Shown here: positions 24,816 to 33,008 of the stretch, piece after piece | How the letters are laid out: each line of letters begins with the position of its first letter | How positions within the stretch are numbered: the stretch's first letter is position 1 | Virus record (IMG/VR): IMGVR_UViG_3300008267_000087 | Coordinates: 1 to 59,734 of that record | Source of the DNA: a virus | Reading direction: 5' to 3' (one strand) | Length of the DNA: 59,734 nucleotides | Notes under the pieces: model-generated | Database searches by the model: none | Seen by the model: only the letters and a program-made list of their open reading frames with translations | What the model was told of the DNA's origin: nothing | Position numbers and translations under genes: made by a program

Positions 24816-26111
24816 ATGAAACAGATATCAAAGAAAGATTTAATAAGTTTAATAACGGAATCCGCACATGACATGGATGAAATGTCATATAACAGAGCGA
24901 TGCCAAGTCCTTGGGACGATGGATATAATCCTGAAAAAGAAAGACAAGGTTCAAAATCAAAGGGTTTCTATTTAAACAAACCACCTTTGGATACACCGGA
25001 TAAAGAAAAAGGACCGAAAGAAGTTTGGATACTAAATGTTGAAGGTATTGACGAAAATGGTGAACCTAAAATGTATAAAGAAATTGTTTTAGGACCCGTT
25101 TCAAAAGAATATGTTCTACAATATGCTCCTAAGTTTTATGAGTGGGTTAAAAAAATGGAAGACAATGGATATCAATTTCATCATTTAGATAAAAAAAGCG
25201 TTTTAGCTAAGTACGACCCATTTGAATTAACGAAAGCAAGTGTATCAAATACCGCAATGGCATTAAGAGCCGCAATTGGCATGACATTGGATGAAAAGGA
25301 AGCGAAACCAATGGGGATACCGGAAAAAATCACAAGAACGGTAATTCGTAACGTTCGTAAAGTATTGGGAGATGAAAAAGTGCAAAGTTTTTTAAAAACA
25401 AATGGTGTACCTGAAATAAAAATTCCCGAACAATTAGTTAGTTGGCAAAAACAAGGGACTAACACATATGGTAAAAGACAAAATGAAAAAATTAAGTGGG
25501 AATCGCATAATGTTTTTAAATTTAACACAGTTGATGAATACGCAGCGCACATTGATAATTTGATTGAAAAACAGGACTCAGGTGCTAAATCATCACATTT
25601 AACTCGTCAATATCAACCAGGTAGTAAAAAGGGTACATTAAAAGGTATGGGTAGTGTTTATGTGAGAAATGATTTTTCTGTAAATGGTGAAGATACTGGG
25701 ACTGATTTTATTTGGAATATAAGCTTTAACGCATTTGTTGGGCAAAGTAACAATGTTGGTGGGTTAGTTCAATTTCTTGATATTTCAAGTACGAAAAATT
25801 CTGAAACATCGGGAGCAGGTCCAGATGGTACGGTTATGTCAAATAAACAAATACTTAACGCATATGCACAAGCGCTTCTTGATGTACGTAATAAAATAGC
25901 AAATATTGATTTAGGCAATTTAGTTGATAAATCATATATAGCAATAGGTTCCGATTTTGATGAAAAGGTAGCAGGCCCACAGCCAGAAGACGAACCGGAA
26001 GTAGAGCCACAGGCAACAGACGCAGAAAAACCAAAAAAAGCAAAGAAAATCACAAAAGAGGCAATTGAAAGCATGATTAAAAACATGTTACATGAAGCTA
26101 TAAATAAATAA
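24816..26111 (+). CDS. Probable virion protein with ITES-like end motifs
   Basis: 431 aa, no catalytic family recognised. The N-terminus MKQISKKDLISLITESAHDM and the C-terminus ITKEAIESMIKNMLHEAINK carry similar amphipathic helices of the pattern [IL]xxxxLxxxIxxxLxE, a motif I remember at the ends of many large-phage virion proteins. The middle is polar (about residues 70-370), followed by a Pro/Glu-rich linker (EDEPEVEPQATDAEKPKKAK). Ends just before the strong terminator at 26162. The virion role is inferred. Confidence 0.7.
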   Translation: MKQISKKDLISLITESAHDMDEMSYNRAMPSPWDDGYNPEKERQGSKSKGFYLNKPPLDTPDKEKGPKEVWILNVEGIDENGEPKMYKEIVLGPVSKEYVLQYAPKFYEWVKKMEDNGYQFHHLDKKSVLAKYDPFELTKASVSNTAMALRAAIGMTLDEKEAKPMGIPEKITRTVIRNVRKVLGDEKVQSFLKTNGVPEIKIPEQLVSWQKQGTNTYGKRQNEKIKWESHNVFKFNTVDEYAAHIDNLIEKQDSGAKSSHLTRQYQPGSKKGTLKGMGSVYVRNDFSVNGEDTGTDFIWNISFNAFVGQSNNVGGLVQFLDISSTKNSETSGAGPDGTVMSNKQILNAYAQALLDVRNKIANIDLGNLVDKSYIAIGSDFDEKVAGPQPEDEPEVEPQATDAEKPKKAKKITKEAIESMIKNMLHEAINK

Positions 26112-26120
26112 CCTCTCCTT

Positions 26121-26150
26121 GGATAGTATCCCTGGACTGACCTACGTAGG
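26121..26150. other. Short palindromes between gene end and terminator
   Basis: GGATAGTATCC (26121-26131) and the perfect palindrome CCTACGTAGG (26141-26150) lie in the 50-nt spacer before the terminator. Could be an RNA element at the 3' end of the message or a protein-binding site. Confidence 0.35.
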
Positions 26151-26161
26151 GTTTCGTTATC

Positions 26162-26190
26162 TCCCCCAAAGAAATTTGGGGGATTTTTTT
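26162..26190 (+). terminator. Strong Rho-independent terminator
   Basis: TCCCCCAAA (26162-26170), loop GAAA, TTTGGGGGA (26175-26183), then seven T. Ends the transcript of the virion-type gene at 24816. Confidence 0.9.
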
Positions 26191-26219
26191 GTTATTACCA
26201 AATAAAATTTATATCTTTG
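26188..26219 (+). promoter_or_regulatory. Consensus Bacteroidota promoter, leaderless type
   Basis: TTTG (26188-26191), 20 nt, TATCTTTG (26212-26219). The ATG at 26226 begins 6 nt after the -7 element, so transcription should start at or next to the start codon. The -33 box overlaps the T-run of the preceding terminator. Confidence 0.8.
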
Positions 26220-26225
26220 TTCATT

Positions 26226-26645
26226 ATGAGTAATGAGTTAATTTTTGTTTTGGTATTTTTTTGGGTAGTATCTGCCGCGTATGTGATGTATACACACAAA
26301 AAAGAATACACATTAGGTTTTGATATGATAATAGGTGCAATATTATTAGGACCAATTTTGGCTTTGTTTGTTAAAGATGGTGGTGAACACGAAATAAAGA
26401 AACTTCATATAGAACAAGAAGAGAATAATAGACATAGAGCATGGTTTAGAACAATGGGGGAAATCAATAGACAAAGAACCCCTACTTGGTTTAGAACCAT
26501 CCCACCTCCACCACCGATATCACGAGTAGAACGCGCTATGACAGAAAGAGATGAAGCAATTAGAACAGCAATAGAAAGGATGGATAAAAATAAATTAAAA
26601 GACTTCAAATTTTTTCAAAGTAATGTTAAGGATACCGAACGATAG
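26226..26645 (+). CDS. Membrane-anchored protein with C-terminal FKFF tag
   Basis: 139 aa from the ATG at 26226. Two N-terminal membrane segments (LIFVLVFFWVVSAAYVMY and FDMIIGAILLGPILALFV), then a basic cytoplasmic helix with a Pro-rich patch (FRTIPPPPPISR), ending LKDFKFFQSNVKDTER. The FKFF tag, at the N-terminus in most relatives, is here at the C-terminus, the end left free by the membrane anchor. Overlaps the phosphoesterase gene by 23 nt. Confidence 0.75.
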   Translation: MSNELIFVLVFFWVVSAAYVMYTHKKEYTLGFDMIIGAILLGPILALFVKDGGEHEIKKLHIEQEENNRHRAWFRTMGEINRQRTPTWFRTIPPPPPISRVERAMTERDEAIRTAIERMDKNKLKDFKFFQSNVKDTER

Positions 26646-27276
26646 AAAAGTATGGGTGACTTCGGACACACACTATTCACACACAAACATATGTCGTGGA
26701 ATAACTAATTGGAGAACGCCTAATGGTGATATACCAGAAAAACAAACACGTCCATTTGAAACATTGGATAAAATGAATGCTGCAATTGTTAATAACATTA
26801 ATGAGGTTGTTGGGCAGGATGATGTGTTGATACACTTTGGCGATTGGAGTTTCGGTGGGTTTGAAAACATTGAAGAGTTACGCAATCGAATATGGTGTAA
26901 GGAAATTCATTTGATTTATGGGAATCATGATCATCATCTCGTAAATAATAGAGATAATTGTCAGAAGTTATTTACATCAACACAATGGTTCTTACAATTG
27001 AATTATATGGGAGAAACTATGGAATGCATGCACTTCCCAATATTATCTTGGAATGGATTGGGTAAGGGTAGGATACATTTACATGGACATTCCCACCTTC
27101 CTAATGAAAAGAAAATAGCATTTAGAAGAATGGATGTTGGTATGGACGGACATCCCGAATTTAGACCTTATGATTTACATCGTGAGATAATGAACCCAAT
27201 GAAGAAACAACCAATAGGTTCCGAACTTGGAGCTGATGAACATCATGTTGATGGATTGAAAAATGTTATAGGATAA
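26623..27276 (+). CDS. Calcineurin-like metallophosphoesterase
   Basis: 217 aa. Ordered metal-site motifs: SDTHYSHTNI, FGDWSFGG, YGNHDHH, HFPILSWNG, LHGHSH. Phage members hydrolyse nucleotides or phosphodiesters; the exact substrate is unknown. Follows the membrane FKFF protein with an overlap, suggesting joint expression. Confidence 0.92.
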   Translation: MLRIPNDRKVWVTSDTHYSHTNICRGITNWRTPNGDIPEKQTRPFETLDKMNAAIVNNINEVVGQDDVLIHFGDWSFGGFENIEELRNRIWCKEIHLIYGNHDHHLVNNRDNCQKLFTSTQWFLQLNYMGETMECMHFPILSWNGLGKGRIHLHGHSHLPNEKKIAFRRMDVGMDGHPEFRPYDLHREIMNPMKKQPIGSELGADEHHVDGLKNVIG

Positions 27277-27312
27277 TTTTTTTATTTCAAAATATTTCTT
27301 TATATTTTGAAT

Positions 27313-27555
27313 ATGAATTTAGAAGAAATATTTGAAATGTTTCCTGATGAGGAGTTTCTAAAAGCAGAAGGATTTGATAGTGCAATTATTGGTGTTGAAC
27401 CAAATACAATGAAATTGGTATATAGCCGTGATAAGATGGTTGGAATACTAATTGAAGATGAAAAGATGGATGAGATTGATGCCATAGAGTATTTGGAATT
27501 TAACACTTGGAACGCACACGTTGGTGATAAAACACCAATCTATATTGAAATTTAA
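27313..27555 (+). CDS. Hypothetical acidic protein
   Basis: 80 aa from the ATG at 27313; a TTG 6 nt earlier belongs to the promoter-like TATATTTTG, so a very short leader is likely. Acidic, with helix LEEIFEMFPDEEFLKAEG and a beta region. No family recognised. Confidence 0.7.
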   Translation: MNLEEIFEMFPDEEFLKAEGFDSAIIGVEPNTMKLVYSRDKMVGILIEDEKMDEIDAIEYLEFNTWNAHVGDKTPIYIEI

Positions 27556-27566
27556 AATTATATTAT

Positions 27567-27905
27567 ATGATATTATTTGTTATTATTTTATTGGTTATCA
27601 TCATAGTTCCATGTGCTATTTTCATATGGACAGAAATGAGTATAACGAACGATAGAGTACGATGGTTAGAAGAAAGATTAACTAAGTTAGAAAAAGATGC
27701 TGTTAAGGTTACATTTAATGAACCATCACCATTTCATCGTAAACCAAAAACGCAAACGGATTACGCTAATGAACATAAGAAATCAAATCCAAAACAATTT
27801 GATGGAATTAAAAGTGAAGAACCATTTGTAAAAACGAGAACAAAACGTAAACCAACAACTTTATCTGACTGGGAAGAAAAATATGATTTAGGAGGAAATC
27901 AATAA
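27567..27905 (+). CDS. Membrane-anchored coiled-coil protein
   Basis: 112 aa: N-terminal membrane segment ILFVIILLVIIIVPCAIFIW, then a coiled coil (NDRVRWLEERLTKLEKDAVK), then a basic, Pro-containing disordered tail. Shares one base with the RmlC start. No family recognised. Confidence 0.7.
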   Translation: MILFVIILLVIIIVPCAIFIWTEMSITNDRVRWLEERLTKLEKDAVKVTFNEPSPFHRKPKTQTDYANEHKKSNPKQFDGIKSEEPFVKTRTKRKPTTLSDWEEKYDLGGNQ

Positions 27906-28444
27906 TGAAATTTATTAAAACTGAAATAGTTGGATGTTTTATTGTTACGTTTGATACAATCGTAGACAACAGAGGCTATTTCTCCGTACCATACAATAAA
28001 GACGCCTTTAACGAGAATATAGGTGAAGATGTTAACTTTGTACAGGATAACATCTCATCGTCGCACTATGGGGTTATCAGAGGGCTACATTTCCAATCTG
28101 GTGAGTTTGAACAAGCTAAATTAGTTACATGTACTTGGGGTAAAGTGTTGGATGTTGCTGTCGACATGAGAAAGGATTCAAAAACATATGGAAACGTAGT
28201 TCAAGTCGAACTGGGTTATGGGTGGAATAGACACTTATTTGTACCTCGTGGCTGTGCACATGGCTTCTCAACGCTAAGTGACACCGCAATTTTTCAATAT
28301 AAAGTTGATAATCAATACAATAAACAATCCGAAGGCGGCATCATTTACAATGACACAACACTCAATATCAATTGGAATGTACCAACTCAAAAGGTAGTTG
28401 TATCAGAAAAGGACAAAGAGTTACCTACTTTTTTATCATTATAG
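27905..28444 (+). CDS. rfbC: dTDP-4-dehydrorhamnose 3,5-epimerase (RmlC)-like protein
   Basis: 179 aa, normal RmlC length and cupin fold. VIRGLHFQ contains the catalytic His62; KVLDVAVDMRKDSKTYG, FVPRGCAHGFSTLSD and FQYKVDNQYNKQSEGGI are family signatures. RmlC epimerises dTDP-4-keto-6-deoxyglucose on the way to dTDP-rhamnose. RmlA, B and D are not in the window, so the host supplies them or they lie elsewhere. It could feed the glycosyltransferases at 2-13 kb. The gene lies directly after the coiled-coil gene (1-nt overlap). Confidence 0.93.
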   Translation: MKFIKTEIVGCFIVTFDTIVDNRGYFSVPYNKDAFNENIGEDVNFVQDNISSSHYGVIRGLHFQSGEFEQAKLVTCTWGKVLDVAVDMRKDSKTYGNVVQVELGYGWNRHLFVPRGCAHGFSTLSDTAIFQYKVDNQYNKQSEGGIIYNDTTLNINWNVPTQKVVVSEKDKELPTFLSL

Positions 28445-28446
28445 CA

Positions 28447-28461
28447 CTATTTATATATAAA
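28447..28461 (+). promoter_or_regulatory. TATTTATA-type upstream motif
   Basis: CTATTTATATATAAA ends 7 nt before the ATG at 28469. Confidence 0.4.
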
Positions 28462-28468
28462 AATCAAG

Positions 28469-28894
28469 ATGGCTAAAATAGTTAAAATCAAACAATCTGA
28501 TATTGAGAATATTGTTCTTAATTTAGTAAAGGAGAATATGGAATCTGACGATTACGCACCAGACCCAGATTCAGCGTATGAAGATAGTACATACATAGAT
28601 GACGAACCTAACGATAATGGGTTTGAAGATGATAATAGTTTTGAAGATGATAGCGATGATATTTCTACAGATGCTGAAGGAGAACCATATTGGACAGGAG
28701 ATTATGTTAATGTAGACGGAAAAGCATATCAAATTGTTATTGGTGGGGATGGAAGAGTTAGGTTATATGATAAAACTACCGATAGTGCACTTTCAACTGA
28801 AGAGTCTATGGTAATGTTAAAACAAGGAAAAAGAATGTCTTCAAATGTAGAGGGTAATAGTAGTGATGAAGAAGAATTTATAGTGTCAGCATAG
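28469..28894 (+). CDS. Acidic probable virion protein with ITES-like N-terminus
   Basis: 141 aa. Residues about 4-24 (KIVKIKQSDIENIVLNLVKE) form the second recurrent end motif, close to the LTESDLxxIVxxVxxE tag recalled from other large phages. A very acidic linker (FEDDNSFEDDSDDISTDAEG) leads to a small beta domain (GDYVNVDGKAYQIVIGGDGR). Ends before a strong terminator. Packaging or scaffold-related function inferred. Confidence 0.7.
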   Translation: MAKIVKIKQSDIENIVLNLVKENMESDDYAPDPDSAYEDSTYIDDEPNDNGFEDDNSFEDDSDDISTDAEGEPYWTGDYVNVDGKAYQIVIGGDGRVRLYDKTTDSALSTEESMVMLKQGKRMSSNVEGNSSDEEEFIVSA

Positions 28895-28919
28895 GTTAAT
28901 ACATAACATATTAGAAATC

Positions 28920-28944
28920 ACCCCACTAAATGTGGGGTTTTTTT
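28920..28944 (+). terminator. Rho-independent terminator
   Basis: ACCCCAC (28920-28926), loop TAAAT, GTGGGGT (28932-28938), then a T-run to 28944. Confidence 0.9.
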
Positions 28945-28992
28945 ATTATTTAATTTTTTTTAGAAATATTTTATAATACAAATAAATTTTAG

Positions 28993-29000
28993 TAGTTTTG
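28993..29000 (+). promoter_or_regulatory. Bacteroidota -7 element (TAGTTTTG)
   Basis: Matches TAnnTTTG, 19 nt before the ATG at 29020; the -33 partner is unclear. Confidence 0.45.
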
Positions 29001-29019
29001 TGGAACACATAATTAACAC

Positions 29020-29217
29020 ATGAAATTACTAACTTACTACAAAGGAAACCAAATCTTTTGGTTTAGGATCTGTGGATATGGACTATCCATAAGATCATTA
29101 AAACACGGCTATGTGCCATTTTCAATTCGATATGGGATTAGAAGTGGTTTAAAACTATTTGATTATCATTTTGAATTTTTAACCCGAGAAAAAAAGAAAC
29201 ACTATGGACGCAGATGA
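29020..29217 (+). CDS. Hypothetical basic aromatic protein
   Basis: 65 aa: MKLLTYYKGNQIFWFRICGY, then a short basic tail (TREKKKHYGRR). Overlaps the next gene by 14 nt. No family recognised. Confidence 0.65.
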   Translation: MKLLTYYKGNQIFWFRICGYGLSIRSLKHGYVPFSIRYGIRSGLKLFDYHFEFLTREKKKHYGRR

Positions 29218-29491
29218 ATTTAATCAGAAGTACAAAAATTACATACCCAATGGTTGGTATGGTTTAGGTTTTAGTATACCAGATGTGACAGATTACTTGG
29301 ATAAAGAAATGGAAGATTTAATTTTAATACCGGGTTTTGAGTTACATCAAGTTAAATTGAAATTTAACATGGCAAGATTTTATTTTCAAACCAATTGGAA
29401 AGATAAAGGTTTAGAAGCTGTGATTGAGAATAAAATAGAAAGTAAAATAAATGATTTAGTTAAACAATACCAAGAAAATAAAACATTATGA
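29204..29491 (+). CDS. Hypothetical protein
   Basis: 95 aa, acidic N-terminus and long C-terminal helix (LEAVIENKIESKINDLVKQY). Stop overlaps the exonuclease start by 4 nt, so it is coupled to that gene and may be an accessory factor. Confidence 0.7.
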   Translation: MDADEFNQKYKNYIPNGWYGLGFSIPDVTDYLDKEMEDLILIPGFELHQVKLKFNMARFYFQTNWKDKGLEAVIENKIESKINDLVKQYQENKTL

Positions 29492-30144
29492 TATACGTAA
29501 GCGTCGACATTGAAACCAGTGGTCTTGATTATGAGAAACACAAAGTATTATCCATCGGTGCAATCATCGAAGATACTGAAAAGAAATTACCATACGAAGA
29601 ATGTCCTAAGTTCAATGCGGTAGTTCTTCAAAATGAAATCACGGGTTCACCGAGAGCACTTACCATGAACAAAGGTATAATTGCCATGATTGGCGAATAC
29701 TTGGAAGGTACCGATGATGTTAGATTTAATATGGATACCATTCTTAATTATAGTTTTTATAGAGAAGATGATGTGATAAAAAAGTTTTATGAGTTCCTTT
29801 GGAACAATGGATTCGCAACTTTGGATTCACCATCCACTCACGTGAATGGAAAATTAACACCCATCATCGATGGGAAAACCAAACCAATCACGTTAAATGT
29901 TGCAGGTAAGAACTTTGGAACATTTGATAAACTATTCTTACAAGAATTACCTTGGTGGCAAAAGTTAATCCGTACTCGTCAAAGAGTATTGGATCCCGCA
30001 ATCTTATTGGTTGATTGGACGAATGATAAATCGTTACCAAACCTGACACAATGTAAAGAACGTGCAGGTATTGAGGGTATAGTGACGCACGACGCACTCG
30101 AAGATGCTTGGGACGTTATAGAAGTATTAAGAAAATTTTATTAA
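29488..30144 (+). CDS. DnaQ/RNase T-type 3'-5' exonuclease
   Basis: 218 aa. DEDDh exonuclease: Asp7 and Glu9 in VSVDIETSGLD, the middle Asp region GKNFGTFDKLFLQ, and His201/Asp206 in THDALEDAWDVIEVL. Stand-alone enzyme with no polymerase fusion, likely for DNA or RNA trimming during replication or host takeover. Preceded by a 4-nt overlapping gene and followed 1 nt later by another. Confidence 0.92.
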   Translation: MIYVSVDIETSGLDYEKHKVLSIGAIIEDTEKKLPYEECPKFNAVVLQNEITGSPRALTMNKGIIAMIGEYLEGTDDVRFNMDTILNYSFYREDDVIKKFYEFLWNNGFATLDSPSTHVNGKLTPIIDGKTKPITLNVAGKNFGTFDKLFLQELPWWQKLIRTRQRVLDPAILLVDWTNDKSLPNLTQCKERAGIEGIVTHDALEDAWDVIEVLRKFY

Positions 30145-30145
30145 T

Positions 30146-30391
30146 ATGGCAACAGCAACATTAACATTTGATTTAAACGAACCGGATGATGTCTTGGCAC
30201 ATTTAAGGTGTGTCAAATCTACCGACATGGCTATTGCCATTTGGGAAATAATTCACAATACCAAAAAAGGGTTGGAGTGGTCTATGGAAGGGAAAGAAAT
30301 GGATAAGTATGATGCCCTTGAAATGGTATATGAAAAAATACACGAGATATTAGGGGAACATAATATTAGAACCGACGAATTAATAAATTAA
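30146..30391 (+). CDS. Hypothetical acidic helical protein
   Basis: 81 aa: MATATLTFDLNEPDDVLAHL, then helices with WEIIHNTKKGLEWSMEG. I recall similar small proteins in other phages; no function known. Follows the exonuclease by 1 nt. Confidence 0.75.
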   Translation: MATATLTFDLNEPDDVLAHLRCVKSTDMAIAIWEIIHNTKKGLEWSMEGKEMDKYDALEMVYEKIHEILGEHNIRTDELIN

Positions 30392-30456
30392 AAATTTCTT
30401 TTCAAAAATTTCGTATTAAGGAATAAAATAATTATATTTTATAAAAACACCTTAAT

Positions 30457-31488
30457 ATGTCAAAAATTAGAGATTTAAAGTTTAATCAAGAGAACAACCT
30501 AAACATTATATCAGTTTTAGAGTTAATCAGTCCAGAGGGAAAATCTAAGTACACAGAAACATTACTTAGGCTAATGAAAAACACGCCGAATTTAAAAGAA
30601 CATGCAAAAGAAATTAGGGCGGTGTTGGCGGACAAACTTCCATTCATTGATAAAAAACAATTGGAGCAATATGGCGAAATCCAATTAATGTTAATCTACA
30701 GATTTATCGATGGATTTTTTAATTTCGAAGATTTACAAAAATTTAGAAAATTTTGTGATTATAATGAAAGAAGTTTAATTGCTGAAAATGATTTAACTAA
30801 ATATAAATCATTCGAACAGATTATTTCCGCAATGAGTATAGCTGAAATGAAAGCAGAAGAGAAAGATCTTGAAAACCAAGTTATAAAAATCTATGATAAC
30901 GATGAATGGTTATTGTTAAGACCTTTAACATTCAACGCCTCTAAAAAATATGGTGCCAATACAAAATGGTGCACTACTACAGAACACAACAATGAATACT
31001 TTCATAAGTACACAAAAAGAGGAGTATTAATATATTGTATCAATAAAAAGTCAGGTTATAAAGTTGCGTCGTTTTATTCATTGGATAAAAATGAACCTGA
31101 GTTTTCATATTGGAACGCTAAAGATTCAAGAATTGATTCTACTGAATCGGAGTTAACTAATGAATTAATTTTATTTATTCGTGAATACGTTAAAACTAAA
31201 GGTGTAAAAACAAATCACTTTATGTTAGATGACGAAACTAAAAAAAAGGAAAACTCCCCAACTACCAAAACATCAGCGAGAGCAAGAACTAGTGATAGAA
31301 TTGCAAGTGCGGTAAGAAGAGCGCAACAAGAAAATGAAGTTCAAGAAATACAAGAACCACAACCTGAATTACCATTTTACGATGAAAGAAGCGATGAAAC
31401 GCAGGAGGATGTAATGGAACAACCAGAAAGTCCGATTGATAGAATGCAATGGTCTTCATCTTCGTTTAGTGGTGGCACAAGAGATTAA
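30457..31488 (+). CDS. Phage protein with KWCT motif
   Basis: 343 aa. A central block, KYGANTKWCTTTEHNNEYFH with K170-W171-C172, followed by KRGVLIYCINKKSGYKVASF, occurs in many phage proteins and resembles the Cys-centred core of PcfJ-like proteins, such as the two paralogues at 16.1 and 18.0 kb. The C-terminal 100 residues are Ser/Thr/Glu-rich and disordered. Convergent with the heptose kinase on a shared TTAA (31485-31488). Confidence 0.7.
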   Translation: MSKIRDLKFNQENNLNIISVLELISPEGKSKYTETLLRLMKNTPNLKEHAKEIRAVLADKLPFIDKKQLEQYGEIQLMLIYRFIDGFFNFEDLQKFRKFCDYNERSLIAENDLTKYKSFEQIISAMSIAEMKAEEKDLENQVIKIYDNDEWLLLRPLTFNASKKYGANTKWCTTTEHNNEYFHKYTKRGVLIYCINKKSGYKVASFYSLDKNEPEFSYWNAKDSRIDSTESELTNELILFIREYVKTKGVKTNHFMLDDETKKKENSPTTKTSARARTSDRIASAVRRAQQENEVQEIQEPQPELPFYDERSDETQEDVMEQPESPIDRMQWSSSSFSGGTRD

Positions 31489-32246
31489 GATATTTTAGAC
31501 ACATCTACCTTAAATGGCGTTGATACACCTCTTTTAGAGACTACTATCGACGCCATTTCATTTGCGTATATGATTGATTCTTCAATATTTTTAGTCTCCA
31601 AATACTTTATCGTAAATGATGCGGTAAAAGTATCTCCTGCACCACTAACGTCAATCGTTTCTTTAGGATCAGGTGAAGGAAAAACCTTATCCATATACTT
31701 TGCCCCCCTTGAACCCAATGTTATTAAAAGCTTATTGAGCCTTTTAAAATCATGTTTTAAAAATTCAGATTCATTTAGTTTAACAAAATTAAAACAAGAC
31801 AGCATAGCCGTTGTAATTTTTTTCTTAGTATCCATAATTGAAAAATGGGAATGATAAGTAATCTCCCTTAAAACATTTTCAGTTAGAAACCCTTTATTAT
31901 AATCACTAATAATAACGGCATCAGATTCTTTGATTTTTTCAATCATCTCATCAGTTAAAATCAAAGGTTGAATATCTTGTTCACCTTCATCTACTCTTAA
32001 AAACATATGATTAGATTTTTCATCAACAAATCTAGTTTTAGTAATTTCTTTATCTTGATGAATAAAAGTTATTCCAATTTTTGGATTTAATGATAATAAA
32101 TTTTCTACCACATTACCCGCCATTCCTGGATTAATTTCTGTGTGTAATGGATTAAATACCGGCACAGGTGCTTCAGGACTTAATCTTTTAGTTTCACCAT
32201 ATGTGAAAGTATCTTTACATAACTCACCTATTACCGTTATTCGCAT
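31485..32246 (-). CDS. Heptose-7-phosphate kinase-like PfkB sugar kinase (HldE/RfaE domain I)
   Basis: 253 aa, shorter than the usual about 310-residue domain. TKRLSPEAPVPVF and PGMAGNVVENLLSL are HldE signatures and DVSGAGDTF at 199-207 holds the catalytic Asp. It should phosphorylate D-glycero-D-manno-heptose-7-phosphate at C1. In most bacteria this domain is fused to the nucleotidyltransferase; here the two are separate genes overlapping by 23 nt. Part of a four-gene minus-strand cassette. Confidence 0.88.
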   Translation of the reverse strand: MRITVIGELCKDTFTYGETKRLSPEAPVPVFNPLHTEINPGMAGNVVENLLSLNPKIGITFIHQDKEITKTRFVDEKSNHMFLRVDEGEQDIQPLILTDEMIEKIKESDAVIISDYNKGFLTENVLREITYHSHFSIMDTKKKITTAMLSCFNFVKLNESEFLKHDFKRLNKLLITLGSRGAKYMDKVFPSPDPKETIDVSGAGDTFTASFTIKYLETKNIEESIIYANEMASIVVSKRGVSTPFKVDVSKIS

Positions 32247-32622
32247 GATTCAAAATTTTCGTTGTCGATTTATTTTCTATTTTATCGAAGAATGAGATCC
32301 TATCAACCAAGTGATTACCAATTATTTCGTGATATTTGTAATCATCACCAATCACCATAACATCAGCACCCCATTCATCTATTCTTTTTTCTAGTTCTTT
32401 GTCAGAACTAAAACTAACTACACTATCAACATACTTAATTGATTTCATAAAATCAATTCTATCCTGTAATGTGTTAACAGGTCTATCTGAACCTTTCTTT
32501 TCTTTTATTCTTTCGTCAGTATCTAAACCAACTCTAACAATACCTAAACTGCTTGCATGTTCAAGTAATTTGATGTGCCCTATATGCATCACATCAAATG
32601 TTCCGTTTACCCATATTTTCAT
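32224..32622 (-). CDS. Heptose-1-phosphate nucleotidyltransferase-like protein (RfaE domain II)
   Basis: 132 aa from the ATG at 32622, which overlaps the cupin stop by 4 nt. WVNGTFDVMHIGHIKLL has the cytidylyltransferase HxGH at 13-16; GLDTDERIKEKKGSDRPVNT and STTKIL match the RfaE2 ending. Should make ADP- (or CDP/GDP-) heptose from heptose-1-phosphate. Confidence 0.9.
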   Translation of the reverse strand: MKIWVNGTFDVMHIGHIKLLEHASSLGIVRVGLDTDERIKEKKGSDRPVNTLQDRIDFMKSIKYVDSVVSFSSDKELEKRIDEWGADVMVIGDDYKYHEIIGNHLVDRISFFDKIENKSTTKILNHANNGNR

Positions 32623-33005
32623 TTTTGTGAGTCCCCCTTCCATACTCTATAAGAGTCGCTGTCAAAATGCTGTGATGAAACTTCAAATACTACACCGTCA
32701 GTTAACGCTTCTAATTGATGAGGTTGTCCAGGTCTTTGACGAACTGTGTCCCCAACTCTTAAATGCTGTTCAATAGTTTCTGCTGTTTCAGTGTCAATCC
32801 ATCTATAAATAAATTCACCATTATCAACATACCATGTTTCATCTTTAATTAAATGATAATGCATGGAGAATTTAGCTCCTTGTTTAAACCTTAAAAGTTT
32901 ACCACAATACATTTCATTGTTCTCAATAATTATTTCGTCGCCCCATCCTTTTGGAACACAACATCCTTCAGTTTCTAATGCATTAATTACAATTGGCTTT
33001 TCCAT
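32619..33005 (-). CDS. Cupin, probable sugar isomerase-like protein
   Basis: 128 aa, single cupin. AKFSMHYHLIKDETWYVDNG gives the HxH...E metal site and RQRPGQPHQLEAL the second His. It resembles mannose-6-phosphate-isomerase-type cupins that accompany nucleotide-sugar genes. In this cassette it may act on the hexose- or heptose-phosphate precursor, but the activity is unproven. Coupled to both neighbours. Confidence 0.85.
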   Translation of the reverse strand: MEKPIVINALETEGCCVPKGWGDEIIIENNEMYCGKLLRFKQGAKFSMHYHLIKDETWYVDNGEFIYRWIDTETAETIEQHLRVGDTVRQRPGQPHQLEALTDGVVFEVSSQHFDSDSYRVWKGDSQK

Positions 33006-33008
33006 AAT

